Source: Halegenticoccus soli
GTDB lineage: Archaea > Halobacteriota > Halobacteria > Halobacteriales > Haloferacaceae
Length of the DNA: 64,000 bases
Assembly (NCBI RefSeq): GCF_002844195.1
Contig: NZ_PEND01000003.1
Span: 124,001-188,000, forward strand
Direction of reading: 5' to 3'
A model generated the notes under the pieces. That model was not told where the DNA came from. It ran no database searches and was given only the letters and a program-made list of their open reading frames with translations. Below are positions 16,947 through 25,711 of the stretch, one piece after another. A program made the position numbers and the translations under genes. How positions within the stretch are numbered: the first letter of the stretch is position 1; every line of letters starts with the position of its first letter.

Positions 16947-17762
16947 ATGACGAATACCTTGAAACAAGCACTGGAGGCGAGATCGTATCCGATGGGAACG
17001 TGGCTGTCGGTCGGCCATCCGGCTATCGCTGAGGTCAGCGCATCGCAGAGCGTCGACTTTGTCCTCATCGACACTGAGCACACGACAATCTCGCTCGAGA
17101 CGGTTGAGAGTATGTCGCGCGGAATCGATGCGGCAGCCAATCCGACAGACTCTATCGTTCGCGTTCCCTGGAATGATCCGGTTCGCCTGAAGCGCGTCCT
17201 CGACATCGGCATCGATGGCGTAATGGTTCCCATGATCGAGAGTGCTGAAGAAGCTAAGGATCTCGTCGACGCAATGCGCTACCCGCCAGAGGGAAGTCGA
17301 GGCATTGCCTCGGGCAGAGCAGCCGAATACGGCGACCGGTTTACCGAATACGTCAAGAACGCAAACGGATCGTTCGTGACGATCGCACAAATCGAGAGCA
17401 AAACCGGTCTGCAAAACGTCGATGAGATAGCAGCCGTCGAGGGAATCGACGCACTCTTTGTCGGCCCAGCGGACATGGCCGGGGCGCTCGGTGTGTTTGG
17501 TGAAAACGACGCGCAGGAACTCACTGAGGCGATGGACCGAGTCGTCCAAGCGGGGCATGATGCGGACATCGCGGTCGGGACGCTAACTGTCGATCCCGCT
17601 GACGTCGCCGATCGAGTCGAACGAGGATTTGACTTTCTCATCGTTGGCAAAGATACGGCGAATCTATCGACAGCAAATGACGAAGCGCGGGCAGTATACA
17701 ACGAGGCAGTGAATCAATACGGTCAAATAGCTCCTGACGATCGCACGCAGAACGAGTGGTAA
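16947..17762 (+). CDS. HpcH/HpaI family aldolase (2-keto-3-deoxy-acid aldolase)
   Basis: A 271-residue class II aldolase. The start GTWLSVGHPAIAEVSAS leads to DFVLIDTEHT (catalytic His); VRVPW carries the substrate Arg, MVPMIESAEEA the metal Glu, and FVGPADMAGALG the metal Asp. These enzymes cleave 2-keto-3-deoxy acids to pyruvate and an aldehyde. The ATG at 16947 matches where the family begins. A strong TATA (about 16797-16806) sits 24 bp before another in-frame ATG (16824), so either the message has a ~115-nt leader or the protein has a 41-residue extension. Base composition is less GC-rich than its neighbours. Confidence 0.88.
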   Translation: MTNTLKQALEARSYPMGTWLSVGHPAIAEVSASQSVDFVLIDTEHTTISLETVESMSRGIDAAANPTDSIVRVPWNDPVRLKRVLDIGIDGVMVPMIESAEEAKDLVDAMRYPPEGSRGIASGRAAEYGDRFTEYVKNANGSFVTIAQIESKTGLQNVDEIAAVEGIDALFVGPADMAGALGVFGENDAQELTEAMDRVVQAGHDADIAVGTLTVDPADVADRVERGFDFLIVGKDTANLSTANDEARAVYNEAVNQYGQIAPDDRTQNEW

Positions 17763-17804
17763 GTAGGAGGCGCGTCTAGTACCTTCGAAAGGAGGGTGGA
17801 TCAG

Positions 17805-19304
17805 TTAGCTGAACCAGCGTTCGATCTCGATCGTCTTCTCTGTGTAGAAATTTATCGCGTCCTCACCCTGCGCATGGAGGTCACCGAAGAACGACTCCTT
17901 CCGACCGCCGAAGTGGAAGAAACCCATCGGGGCGCATACGCCGACATTAACACCGATATTCCCTGCGTCGACTTCGTGACGGTACTGTCGGGCCTCTCCG
18001 CCACGTTCAGTGTAAATTGAAGATGCATTGCCGTACTGGGTCCCGTTCACCATCTCTATTGCCTCATCAAGATCGTCAACCGACGCGAGACACAGGACGG
18101 GACCGAAGATTTCCTCTTGGGAGATCGTCATGTCGGAGGTGACACCTTCAAGCAGGATTGGTCCAATGAAGTTCCCCTCCGGGTAGTCAGGATGTTCGAA
18201 ATCACGTCCGTCAAGAACGAGTTCGGCGCCGTCCTCAACGGCATCATCCACTAAATCGCTGATTCGCTGCCGTGACTCCGGTGTGATGACCGGTCCGACA
18301 TCGGTGTCCTCGTCAAGACCGATACCGACAGTCAGATCTTCTGCACCCGCGGTGAGGCGATCGCGGAGGTCGTCGTAGACATCGCCGACACCGATGACCA
18401 CGTCGTTGGCGAGACAGCGTTGCCCTGCGTTCCCGTAGACGGATCCCAGGACGTTTGGAACGGTTCGGTCCAGGTCGGCACTCTCGGTGACGACGGCGTA
18501 GTTCTTCGCGCCGCCTTGGGCTTGCACTCGCTTACCGCTCTTCGCGGCTGTCTCGTAGACGTGACGGGCGACGCCCGAACTGCCGACGAAGGAGATGCCT
18601 TCGATATCCTCGTGTTTCAACAGCGCGTTCACCGTTTCTTCTCCGCCATTGATGAGATTTACCACACCATCCGGGAAGCCAACAGCGTCGACCGCCTCGA
18701 AGATGAGCTGCGAACTCAACGGGACGCGTTCGCTCGGTTTGAGGACAAAGGTGTTCCCTGTTGCGACAGCATACGGGAGGAACCACAGCGGAATCATTGC
18801 CGGGAAATTAAACGGAATGACGGCAGCAAACACACCAAGTGGTTGTCGGATGGCTGACTCGTCGATTCCGCTGGCGACATCCTCGACGATGCCGCTTTCC
18901 TCTCTGAGCATGTTCGGCACCCCTGCTGCCACCTCCACGTTCTCAATCCCCCGGCGAATCTCGCCGCGAGCCTCTCCGACGGTCTTCCCGTGTTCACGTG
19001 AAAGCGCCTGTGCGATCTCCTCGCTTCGATCCTCAAGCTCGCCTTTCAGACCGAAGAGGTACTGTGAGCGATCCACCGCTGGCGTTCGCCGCCACTCTTC
19101 GAAAGCCTCAGTCGCGCATGAGACGACGTGATCCACCTCCGATTCGGGAGTGAACGTTAGCGACGCTAACTCTTCGCTGGTCGCTGGATCGACGACCGCC
19201 TGTTCCTCCCCGCCACTCGATTTCGTCCATTGACCGTTGACGTAGTTATTGACGGCATCCGGTACTGCTGCACTCTCTGCTGTCCGCTCTTGCATGCCGG
19301 TCAT
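17805..19304 (-). CDS. Methylmalonate-semialdehyde dehydrogenase (CoA-acylating), MmsA/IolA type
   Basis: A 499-residue aldehyde dehydrogenase. AQGGAKNYAVV replaces the usual ELGGK, GNAGQRCLAND supplies the catalytic Cys, and the C-terminus FFHFGGRKESFFGDLHAQG is diagnostic of the MMSDH class. The enzyme makes acetyl- or propionyl-CoA from malonate or methylmalonate semialdehyde, with NAD and CoA. It is the last step of the bacterial inositol route (IolA) and also of valine breakdown. Starts at 19304 or 19295 are both possible. It is convergent with the aldolase gene. Confidence 0.92.
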   Translation of the reverse strand: MTGMQERTAESAAVPDAVNNYVNGQWTKSSGGEEQAVVDPATSEELASLTFTPESEVDHVVSCATEAFEEWRRTPAVDRSQYLFGLKGELEDRSEEIAQALSREHGKTVGEARGEIRRGIENVEVAAGVPNMLREESGIVEDVASGIDESAIRQPLGVFAAVIPFNFPAMIPLWFLPYAVATGNTFVLKPSERVPLSSQLIFEAVDAVGFPDGVVNLINGGEETVNALLKHEDIEGISFVGSSGVARHVYETAAKSGKRVQAQGGAKNYAVVTESADLDRTVPNVLGSVYGNAGQRCLANDVVIGVGDVYDDLRDRLTAGAEDLTVGIGLDEDTDVGPVITPESRQRISDLVDDAVEDGAELVLDGRDFEHPDYPEGNFIGPILLEGVTSDMTISQEEIFGPVLCLASVDDLDEAIEMVNGTQYGNASSIYTERGGEARQYRHEVDAGNIGVNVGVCAPMGFFHFGGRKESFFGDLHAQGEDAINFYTEKTIEIERWFS

Positions 19305-19530
19305 TACGGTTTCACGTGGATAATGAGATGGCAAATAGGTTTTGGTAGGTGCTCCACTTCAGAGTAGACGAATCGAGTTTGGAGGAAACGAACGGGTGCG
19401 GACACGGATTGCGTCGAGCGGTTTAGTGTACTTGAGAGAACTTTCAGAGGAAACACAGACTTCCCCATTCGGGTCATTACGTCGGTCTCACAGCGACAGT
19501 GTACGATTATAAATCATGCGAGTCGTGGCA

Positions 19531-19551
19531 GTTTGTTCGGGAGAACCAAAC
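19531..19551 (+). promoter_or_regulatory. Imperfect inverted repeat, candidate IclR operator
   Basis: Left arm GTTTGTTC and right arm GAACCAAAC flank GGGA, with one bulged base. It abuts the TATA box (ATTATAG, 19553-19559) of the IclR gene, a position suited to autoregulation through the BRE/TATA region. Confidence 0.45.
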
Positions 19552-19552
19552 A

Positions 19553-19559
19553 ATTATAG
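19553..19559 (+). promoter_or_regulatory. TATA box of the IclR gene at 19582
   Basis: ATTATAG is centred 26 bp upstream of the ATG at 19582, the usual leaderless spacing. It decides this start over the longer open frame beginning at 19516. Confidence 0.55.
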
Positions 19560-19581
19560 ACCTGTACTTCAGAAAAGCCCC

Positions 19582-20349
19582 ATGGAAAAGAGCGAATCCC
19601 CTCGAACGGTGGAAGCGGTGGAAACGGCGTTGGGTATCATCGAATACCTCCAGCGAGAAGAACAGGCAGGTGTGACGGAACTGGCCAACGAACTTGGCCG
19701 ATCAAAAGGAACAATCCACAGCCACCTTGCGACGCTCGTCCAGAGTGATTACCTGACGAAGAAGGGGTCGAAGTATCGTTTAAGCCTTCGGTATCTCGAA
19801 CTTGGCGAGACGGTGAAGGATCGTCTCGGGTATTACGGCGTAATCGCGGACGAACTCGACGATTTAGCCAAAGAAAGTGGGGAATTAGCGCAGTTCGCCA
19901 CCGAAGAGCACGGAATGGCCGTGTACCTCTACAAAGCCCGAGGCGAGAAGGCGGTCGAGTCTGCGTCGACCATCGGGAAGCGAGAATATCCACACTGCAT
20001 CTCGCTCGGCAAGGCAATTCTCGCCCATCTTCCACGAAAACGAGTGGGAGCCATTATCGATCGAAACGGCCTCAAGGCGTACACCCCCCAGACAATCACA
20101 ACTCGTGAAGCACTATTCGACGAACTGGAGACGATTCGCGAGCGGGGATACGCAATCGATAACGAGGAGAAAATAAAGGGGCTCAAGTGTATTGCTGCTC
20201 CAGTTACCTCTCCAAATGGGGACGTTCTCGGCGCTGTCAGCGTCTCCGGCCCCTCTAGCCGGATGCAGGGGAAACGTTTCGAAGAAGAGCTCCCACAAAT
20301 GGTCACTCGCTCTGCAAACGTGATCGAAATCAACATCCAGTTTTCCTAA
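19582..20349 (+). CDS. IclR family transcriptional regulator
   Basis: A 255-residue regulator. The winged helix at ~10-70 (ALGIIEYLQREEQAGVTELA, recognition helix SKGTIHSHLATL) is followed by an IclR effector domain (KARGEKAVESAS, SLGKAILAHLP, RGYAIDNEE, CIAAPV, GAVSVSGP). Such proteins in haloarchaea control sugar catabolic genes. It lies downstream of, and divergent from, the MMSDH gene, so it may govern that operon and itself through the inverted repeat at 19531-19551. Confidence 0.93.
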   Translation: MEKSESPRTVEAVETALGIIEYLQREEQAGVTELANELGRSKGTIHSHLATLVQSDYLTKKGSKYRLSLRYLELGETVKDRLGYYGVIADELDDLAKESGELAQFATEEHGMAVYLYKARGEKAVESASTIGKREYPHCISLGKAILAHLPRKRVGAIIDRNGLKAYTPQTITTREALFDELETIRERGYAIDNEEKIKGLKCIAAPVTSPNGDVLGAVSVSGPSSRMQGKRFEEELPQMVTRSANVIEINIQFS

Positions 20350-20976
20350 CTGTGTTCGGACTGTACGAACACACTCTCGGGCCTCTTATCGAGTGCGATC
20401 TTTTCGAGCGAGGCTGTGCGGAAGAGCCGAACAGAAGGTGATGGGTGTATCACTCCCCATTCAGAATCTCACACTTTGGATGCTCCTATACCGCTCGATC
20501 TCGGGATTCTTCAAACCAGCCACTCTCCGATCACTGAGAGAGTCGAGGGAAGAAGCTCCGTACGCTGTACCGCCTTCGAACACGCCGTAAAGCAATACTA
20601 AAGGCATGACAAGATTAGATCCGTAAACCCATGGTCTGTTCGAGACCTTGTCTCGCATCAACTCTGAGAGGAGGATCTTTTCAGCAGAGGGAGCTGATAT
20701 CGAGCAAGGGCTACCCTCCCGCGACTAGTTGTAGGAGTATCGACTGTCGAATACGGAAAAGAGATTACGCAATCGCTCAAACCGGTTGGTTAGACGATGC
20801 CGTTTGTTCCCCATTGGGGAACGAACTGTTAGTCCCTTTCAGGTGTTGCTGATCACTGACGGCATAAATGGGTGGCCAACACGTCAAATTTCTGATTCTG
20901 GTTAAATACTCGGGATCAGACACAAGTCGAATGAATTTTTGCCCAGGTAAAAGTGGGTCACATTCATAGCGCTGTT

Positions 20977-20993
20977 ACGGCTCTGTGAGCCGT
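20977..20993. repeat. Perfect inverted repeat ACGGCTC-TGT-GAGCCGT
   Basis: A perfect 7-bp stem with a 3-nt loop, 6 bp from a second repeat of the same geometry at 21000-21016. Confidence 0.6.
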
Positions 20994-20999
20994 CGAATG

Positions 21000-21016
21000 G
21001 TTCCCGATGCGGGAAC
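21000..21016. repeat. Perfect inverted repeat GTTCCCG-ATG-CGGGAAC
   Basis: A perfect 7-bp stem with a 3-nt loop. The arms resemble the GTTCC/GGAAC repeat before the IclR gene at 35221, though the spacing differs. Confidence 0.6.
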
Positions 21017-21440
21017 ATACCAGATCCCAAAGCTCCAGAAATCAGTCGAAGAGTTGTGTACCATAAACCAGTACTGGTATCTCGTAGCGGCCTCGTTCTG
21101 AGGAGGAGGGACGCGTCGTTTATTCGCCAACCGCGTGTAGTCGTCAGCGATGCTCCACAGGGGTTACTAAACATACGAGGCATGCCGTCTACCCAAGGCA
21201 GAACCGTCAGTAGTAGTTCGGGATACGGGAACGTCGGGCAAGGGGTTCGTCGATTTAGACGTTCGGGTAGCGGCTCAGCCGGACCACTCCTCGTGGGAAG
21301 AGTAGGCGTGTGAGCAACGGACGGCCACAAATAACCCTGTTGACCCGCGCGGACTCAACGCTGAACGAGCCAGTACCCGAATCAGCTACGCCGCCCGAGA
21401 CGACGGCGATGAGTGGGACGATCCACCTGAGTAACAGCCA

Positions 21441-22331
21441 TTACCCCATCGTCAAACGTGGTGCAGTGACCTCCTCGTCGGCCGCTGTTCGCCAGGTGTG
21501 AGTCGGTTCCCACCTTAGCACCGTCTTCGCCTTCTCGTTCGAGAGGGCGGACTCATCTCCCGACAGGTCGCAGTGTTGAGGAAGGCGGCCGAACCACTCC
21601 TTGACGGCATCGGCGGTCGACCGGCCGAGATAGTTCTCGTCCGCCGCAACGATGAACGGTTCGTGCCCGGTCACGTCGGTGTCGACCGCTCGCTCGATAG
21701 CCCGGGTGACGTCCCGGCCGTCGACGTACGACCAAAAGTTACCAACCCCGCGATGGAGGTCGTCGGTCCCCTTACCCACGGAGTAATTTCCTGGATACTG
21801 AACGTTCGAGAGGCGAAGCGAAACCACGGGCACGTCGTAGCTCCGGGTTACCATCGCCGCGAGTTCCTCGCCGAGTACCTTCGAAGCACCGTAGGGGTCC
21901 TCCGGTTCCATCGGGTGGTTCTCGTCGATTGGCAGGTACTCGGGAAGCCGCGGCTTGGCGGCGAACGGGAAACCGTAGGCGCTCTCGCTCGACGCCCATG
22001 TGACGGGGATACCGTCCCGTCCGGCGCTCGTCAGGACGTTGTAGGTGCTCATGACGTTGTTTTCGATGATACGCGGTCCCGCGTGCACCTCGGGGTTTGG
22101 AATCGCCGCTAGATGGACGACGTGGTCCGGTGCGGACTCCTCGACGATGGCTCGCGTTTCACCAGCGTCTGTCAGGTCGACCGCTCGGAACGTTATTCCC
22201 GGGCGGGGCGTCTGGCCGAATCCTGGATGGTCGACATCGACGCACGTTACGTTCCATCCCGCCTCAACGAAGTGATCGACCGTCCAGCGGCCGAGCCTCC
22301 CTAAACCGCCGGTCACGAGGATAGTAGACAT
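21441..22331 (-). CDS. NAD-dependent epimerase/dehydratase (extended SDR)
   Basis: A 296-residue extended short-chain dehydrogenase. ILVTGGLGRLGR is the NAD-binding TGGxGxxG motif; HLAAIPNPE, then an active-site Ser in WASSESAYG and the YGASK catalytic Tyr-Lys pair. Related proteins include UDP-sugar epimerases and uronate/aldose dehydrogenases. It is the last gene of a minus-strand set behind two GH4 glycosidases, so it may oxidise or epimerise the sugar they release. The exact substrate is unknown. Confidence 0.87.
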   Translation of the reverse strand: MSTILVTGGLGRLGRWTVDHFVEAGWNVTCVDVDHPGFGQTPRPGITFRAVDLTDAGETRAIVEESAPDHVVHLAAIPNPEVHAGPRIIENNVMSTYNVLTSAGRDGIPVTWASSESAYGFPFAAKPRLPEYLPIDENHPMEPEDPYGASKVLGEELAAMVTRSYDVPVVSLRLSNVQYPGNYSVGKGTDDLHRGVGNFWSYVDGRDVTRAIERAVDTDVTGHEPFIVAADENYLGRSTADAVKEWFGRLPQHCDLSGDESALSNEKAKTVLRWEPTHTWRTAADEEVTAPRLTMG

Positions 22332-22418
22332 GTGACACGAGGGCCTTCGAGGAGGCTGCGAATAAAGGTTGGTGTCGTTGCCAACAGAGATCGCCGACGA
22401 ACGTGCCGGGCGGGCCTG

Positions 22419-24029
22419 TTACACCGAAATCCGGTCCGACTCGGCGAGCACGTCGGCATGTTCGAGGTCCCAGTCGTCGAAGAACTGCCGTTCCGCGTCG
22501 ATGAGGTCGGCGAACAGGTCGCGGGCCACATCGACCTGGAGCGTTTTGACCTGCGGATCGTTCAGGAACCCCTGGAAGGCCCGGTCGACGTCGTAGCCGT
22601 CGAAGGCCGCCTCGATGATGGTCTCCTGGTTGTGGACGTGAGTCATGATCTGCGTGTGAACGGGACGGGGAAGGCGACCGGCGACGAGTGGTTTCACGTC
22701 GTTCTCCCCGAGCAGGGCGTTTGTCTCGACTACCGCGTCCTCAGGTACGTCGAGCATCTGTCCCTCGTTAGGGAGGTTTACGTGCGTCTCGAAGGACTTC
22801 AGCCCGCTCAGCGCTTCCAGAACGTCCACGATAACCTCGCCCGAGGACTCGAACTCGTAGTCGGCCTCGCCGGTCATGTACCGCTCGACCCGCTCTGGGT
22901 CCTCATTCCACGGCGAGGTGAGCTTGAGACTGTCGAGGGCGTGGAGGACGTCCTTTGCCACCGCCTCGTCGGCGTCGAGTGCACCGCCGTCCAGGTAGCG
23001 GTCGAGCTCGTCGTGGTCGAGCGCACCGTTCCACCGGTTGATGCGGTACTCGCTGGTCGTCCGCTTCACACCCCAACGCAGGAGGTCCTCGGGCATCTCA
23101 CCATTGAGGAACCAGGTGGCGTACTCGACGAGGTGGCGGTCCCCGGCGGCGGGGAGGACGCCGAACCGGTCGTACAGTTCGTATGTCACCTGGTTGTTGT
23201 CGACGAACCCCGACTCGCCGTCCATCTCCTCGGGGGTGTACGGTCGCCGAACGCTCGGCTGGTCCATGTGGTGTTCGACGAGTGGCAGGAGATCCTGTCC
23301 CTTCCACTGTGCCTCATCGACCCACGTGAAGTGGTTGATGCCCTTCACGTTCACGTCGATGTCGTCGCGGCTCACGTTGTCGGCGCCGCAGTACTCCTCG
23401 ACGAGCGACGCGAGGAGCGACTGGAGGTGGAAGACTTCGTGACAGAATCCGATCGCCTTGATGTCCGGGAACTCCTCGTAGAGCGTTCGGGTGACGAACG
23501 TCATGGGGTTGGTGTAGTTGAGCACCCACGCTTCGGGACAGTGCTCACGGACGGCCGCCGCGATGTCGCGGTAGGGGGGAATCGTTCGCATCGCGCGCAT
23601 AATGCCGCCGGGGCCGATAGTAGCGGCGACCGCTTGGTAGATGCCGTACCGCTTCGGGATTTCGAGGTCGTATCTGAACGTGTCCTTCGTCGGGAACTGC
23701 GTCGAGAGGATGACGAAGTCGGCGCCCGTGAGAGCCGCTTCACGGTCGTCCGTTGCGGTGTAGGTCCAGTCCCCGACTGCGCCGTCGCGTTCCTGAATCC
23801 AATTACCGAAGCGCTCGTTGCGGCGCGCGCTGTCGATATCGATGTCGTACAGCACGACTTCGCCGCCGAGGTCGGGCGTCTGTGCGAGGTCGTTGATGAG
23901 TTCGAGCGCCCACAATCGACTCCCGCCGCCGATGTAGCCGATTTTGATGTCCTCCGGATCGATCGCACCGTCGGTGGTCAGCGCGACGCGTTGTTCGCTC
24001 TCCGGCGCTGCTAGTTCTTCTGTTGCCAT
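22419..24029 (-). CDS. Glycoside hydrolase family 4 enzyme (copy A)
   Basis: A 536-residue GH4 glycosidase. The NAD-binding start is IKIGYIGGGSRLWA; LNYTNPM follows, then GFCHEVFH (metal-binding Cys and His) and VKGINHFTWV, all family hallmarks. GH4 enzymes use NAD and a divalent metal and cleave by oxidation-elimination. From memory, CHEV in the metal motif marks the alpha-glucosidase subgroup, against CHSV for alpha-galactosidases. No signal peptide is seen, so it acts on imported oligosaccharides in the cytoplasm. The N-terminus is about 25 residues longer than usual. It lies 54 bp after its paralogue, in one operon. Confidence 0.92.
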   Translation of the reverse strand: MATEELAAPESEQRVALTTDGAIDPEDIKIGYIGGGSRLWALELINDLAQTPDLGGEVVLYDIDIDSARRNERFGNWIQERDGAVGDWTYTATDDREAALTGADFVILSTQFPTKDTFRYDLEIPKRYGIYQAVAATIGPGGIMRAMRTIPPYRDIAAAVREHCPEAWVLNYTNPMTFVTRTLYEEFPDIKAIGFCHEVFHLQSLLASLVEEYCGADNVSRDDIDVNVKGINHFTWVDEAQWKGQDLLPLVEHHMDQPSVRRPYTPEEMDGESGFVDNNQVTYELYDRFGVLPAAGDRHLVEYATWFLNGEMPEDLLRWGVKRTTSEYRINRWNGALDHDELDRYLDGGALDADEAVAKDVLHALDSLKLTSPWNEDPERVERYMTGEADYEFESSGEVIVDVLEALSGLKSFETHVNLPNEGQMLDVPEDAVVETNALLGENDVKPLVAGRLPRPVHTQIMTHVHNQETIIEAAFDGYDVDRAFQGFLNDPQVKTLQVDVARDLFADLIDAERQFFDDWDLEHADVLAESDRISV

Positions 24030-24083
24030 TATTCGTCTACCACCGTGAGTTCGAGTACCATTAACATTGGGTTGTCGGAAACG

Positions 24084-25589
24084 TCACTCGAGGATAGCCG
24101 CGTCGGCGAGATCCCAGTGATCCGTGAGGTAGGGTTCGACGGCGGCGACCACCTCGGCGAACAGCGAACGTGCCTGATCAAACTGGAGCGTGACGAGCGG
24201 GTCGTTCAGGAACGCTCGGAAGGCGAGGTCCACGTCGCCGGCGAACGCCGCGTCGATCAGCGTCTCCTGGTTGGAGACGTGGGTCGTGATGAGAGAGCGT
24301 ACCTGTGTGGGGAGTGAGTCAGCTTCGAGGGGACGGATTTCGTCAGTCGCGACCAGCGCATTCGTCTCGACGACGGCACCGTCGGGCAAGTCGGGCATCT
24401 GGCCCCGGTTCGGGAGGTTGACGTTCGTCTTCAAGTCCCCGAGGCCGAGGAGGGCGCGCATGATGTCGACGCCCTCCTCGCCCGAGTCGAAGAACTCGAA
24501 CGACTCCTCGCCCGCCATCGGCCGGCGGAACTTCGCCAACGCGTCCTCCTGACGATTTCGCCGGTACTCGCTCGGCGTCAAGCGGATGCCCCAGCGCTGT
24601 ACTTCGCTAGGATCATCGACGCTGAGGTACCAGGGGACGAACTCCGCGAGGTGGCGGTCGCCCGCTGCGGGGAACGCTGCGTCCGACGTCGCGGTCGGAC
24701 GCCCGAACCGCTGGTAGAGTTCGTACGCGACGAGTTGATTGTCCACGAACCACGACTCGTCGTCCAGATCGCCGGGGTCGAACGACCGCTCGCTGATCGT
24801 CTCCCGGAGGTGCCGCTCGATGAGCGGAAACAAATCCTCGCCGCGCCAGGTCGCCGAATCGAGCCACGTGAAGTGATTGATTCCTTTGACGTTGACCTCG
24901 ATGTTGCGCCGCGGAGGTTGGTCAACGTCGCGGTAGCGGGCGACGAGCGAAGCGAGATGTTCCTGCGCGTGGAAGACTTCGTGACACAGGCCGACCGCCT
25001 TCACGTCCGGGAACTCCTCGTAGAGCGTTCGAGTGCACAGGGTCATGGGGTTGGTGTAGTTGAGCACCCACGCCTCGGGGCAGTGCTCGCGGACGGCCGC
25101 CGCGATGTCGCGGTAGATGGGAATCGTCCGCATCGCGCGGACGACACCGCCGGGGCCGACCGTATCGCCGACCGTCTGGTGGATACCGTACTCCGCGGGG
25201 ATGTCGAGTTCGTGGGCAAACGTCTCGCTTGGCGGGTCCTGAGTGGAGAGGACGACGAAATCGGCATCCGCGAGTGCCGTCTCTCGGTCGCGAACAGCGG
25301 TGTAAGTCCAGTCGCCGACCGCGTCGTCTCGCTCCTGCACCCAGTTACCGAATCGCTCGTTCCGTTTCGCCCCCTCGTAGTCGACGTCGTAGAGCGCGAC
25401 TTCACCAGATATCTCGGAACACTGTGCCAGGTCGTTGATGAGCGTGTACGCCCACCCTCGGCTCCCGCCGCCGACGTACCCGATTTTGACGCGCTCGGCC
25501 GCCGTCGGCCGCCGTGAAGCGACGGCACCGCTGGTCTTGTTACCGATCTCGTCTGTCTGCATGCCGGGGGATGCGAGAGAGTCGCACAT
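24084..25589 (-). CDS. Glycoside hydrolase family 4 enzyme (copy B)
   Basis: A 501-residue paralogue of the next gene. Motifs are VKIGYVGGGSRGWA for NAD, LNYTNPM, GLCHEVFH and VKGINHFTWL. The metal motif again reads CHEV. Length and missing signal peptide indicate a cytoplasmic enzyme acting on imported glycosides. The two copies differ through the middle and C-terminus, so they may handle different linkages or aglycones. An ATG at 25562 is an alternative start, nine codons in. It lies between the ABC ATPase gene and the second GH4 gene on the same strand. Confidence 0.92.
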   Translation of the reverse strand: MCDSLASPGMQTDEIGNKTSGAVASRRPTAAERVKIGYVGGGSRGWAYTLINDLAQCSEISGEVALYDVDYEGAKRNERFGNWVQERDDAVGDWTYTAVRDRETALADADFVVLSTQDPPSETFAHELDIPAEYGIHQTVGDTVGPGGVVRAMRTIPIYRDIAAAVREHCPEAWVLNYTNPMTLCTRTLYEEFPDVKAVGLCHEVFHAQEHLASLVARYRDVDQPPRRNIEVNVKGINHFTWLDSATWRGEDLFPLIERHLRETISERSFDPGDLDDESWFVDNQLVAYELYQRFGRPTATSDAAFPAAGDRHLAEFVPWYLSVDDPSEVQRWGIRLTPSEYRRNRQEDALAKFRRPMAGEESFEFFDSGEEGVDIMRALLGLGDLKTNVNLPNRGQMPDLPDGAVVETNALVATDEIRPLEADSLPTQVRSLITTHVSNQETLIDAAFAGDVDLAFRAFLNDPLVTLQFDQARSLFAEVVAAVEPYLTDHWDLADAAILE

Positions 25590-25711
25590 GACCGCTGGTG
25601 AACCGGAAATCGGTGCCGGGTTTCATCGACCACGCGACTCATTCGGTCGAGGTGCGCGGAACGAAGGCGAGATGGCGACGCGGAGGCGCGAGTACCAAGC
25701 GTCGAAACCGG

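Larger units (their letters stand above)
20350..21440. other. 1.1-kb gene-poor, lower-GC stretch with hairpins
   Basis: No protein family could be recognised in any frame. Open frames here (for example minus 20902-21330) lack haloarchaeal codon bias. The region contains a promoter-like GGTTAAATAC near 20900 and two adjacent perfect 7-3-7 inverted repeats (20977-20993, 21000-21016). A palindrome ACCAGTACTGGT lies at about 21068-21079, and a GAACGTC/GACGTTC pair near 21229-21265. It may be a decayed mobile element or encode a structured RNA. Confidence 0.4.

Noticed and set aside
20902-21330. 142-codon minus-strand frame in the hairpin region
   Set aside because: Composition is rich in Pro/Thr/Arg/Leu without the acidic bias of haloarchaeal proteins, and no motif is present; not called as a gene.
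20350-21440. Intact insertion sequence or CRISPR array
   Set aside because: No transposase motif, terminal repeats or regularly spaced repeats were visible.
22332-24014. 560-codon plus-strand frame
   Set aside because: It lies entirely opposite the GH4 gene, is rich in Val/Glu/Arg as antisense of acidic GC-rich genes is, and matches no family.
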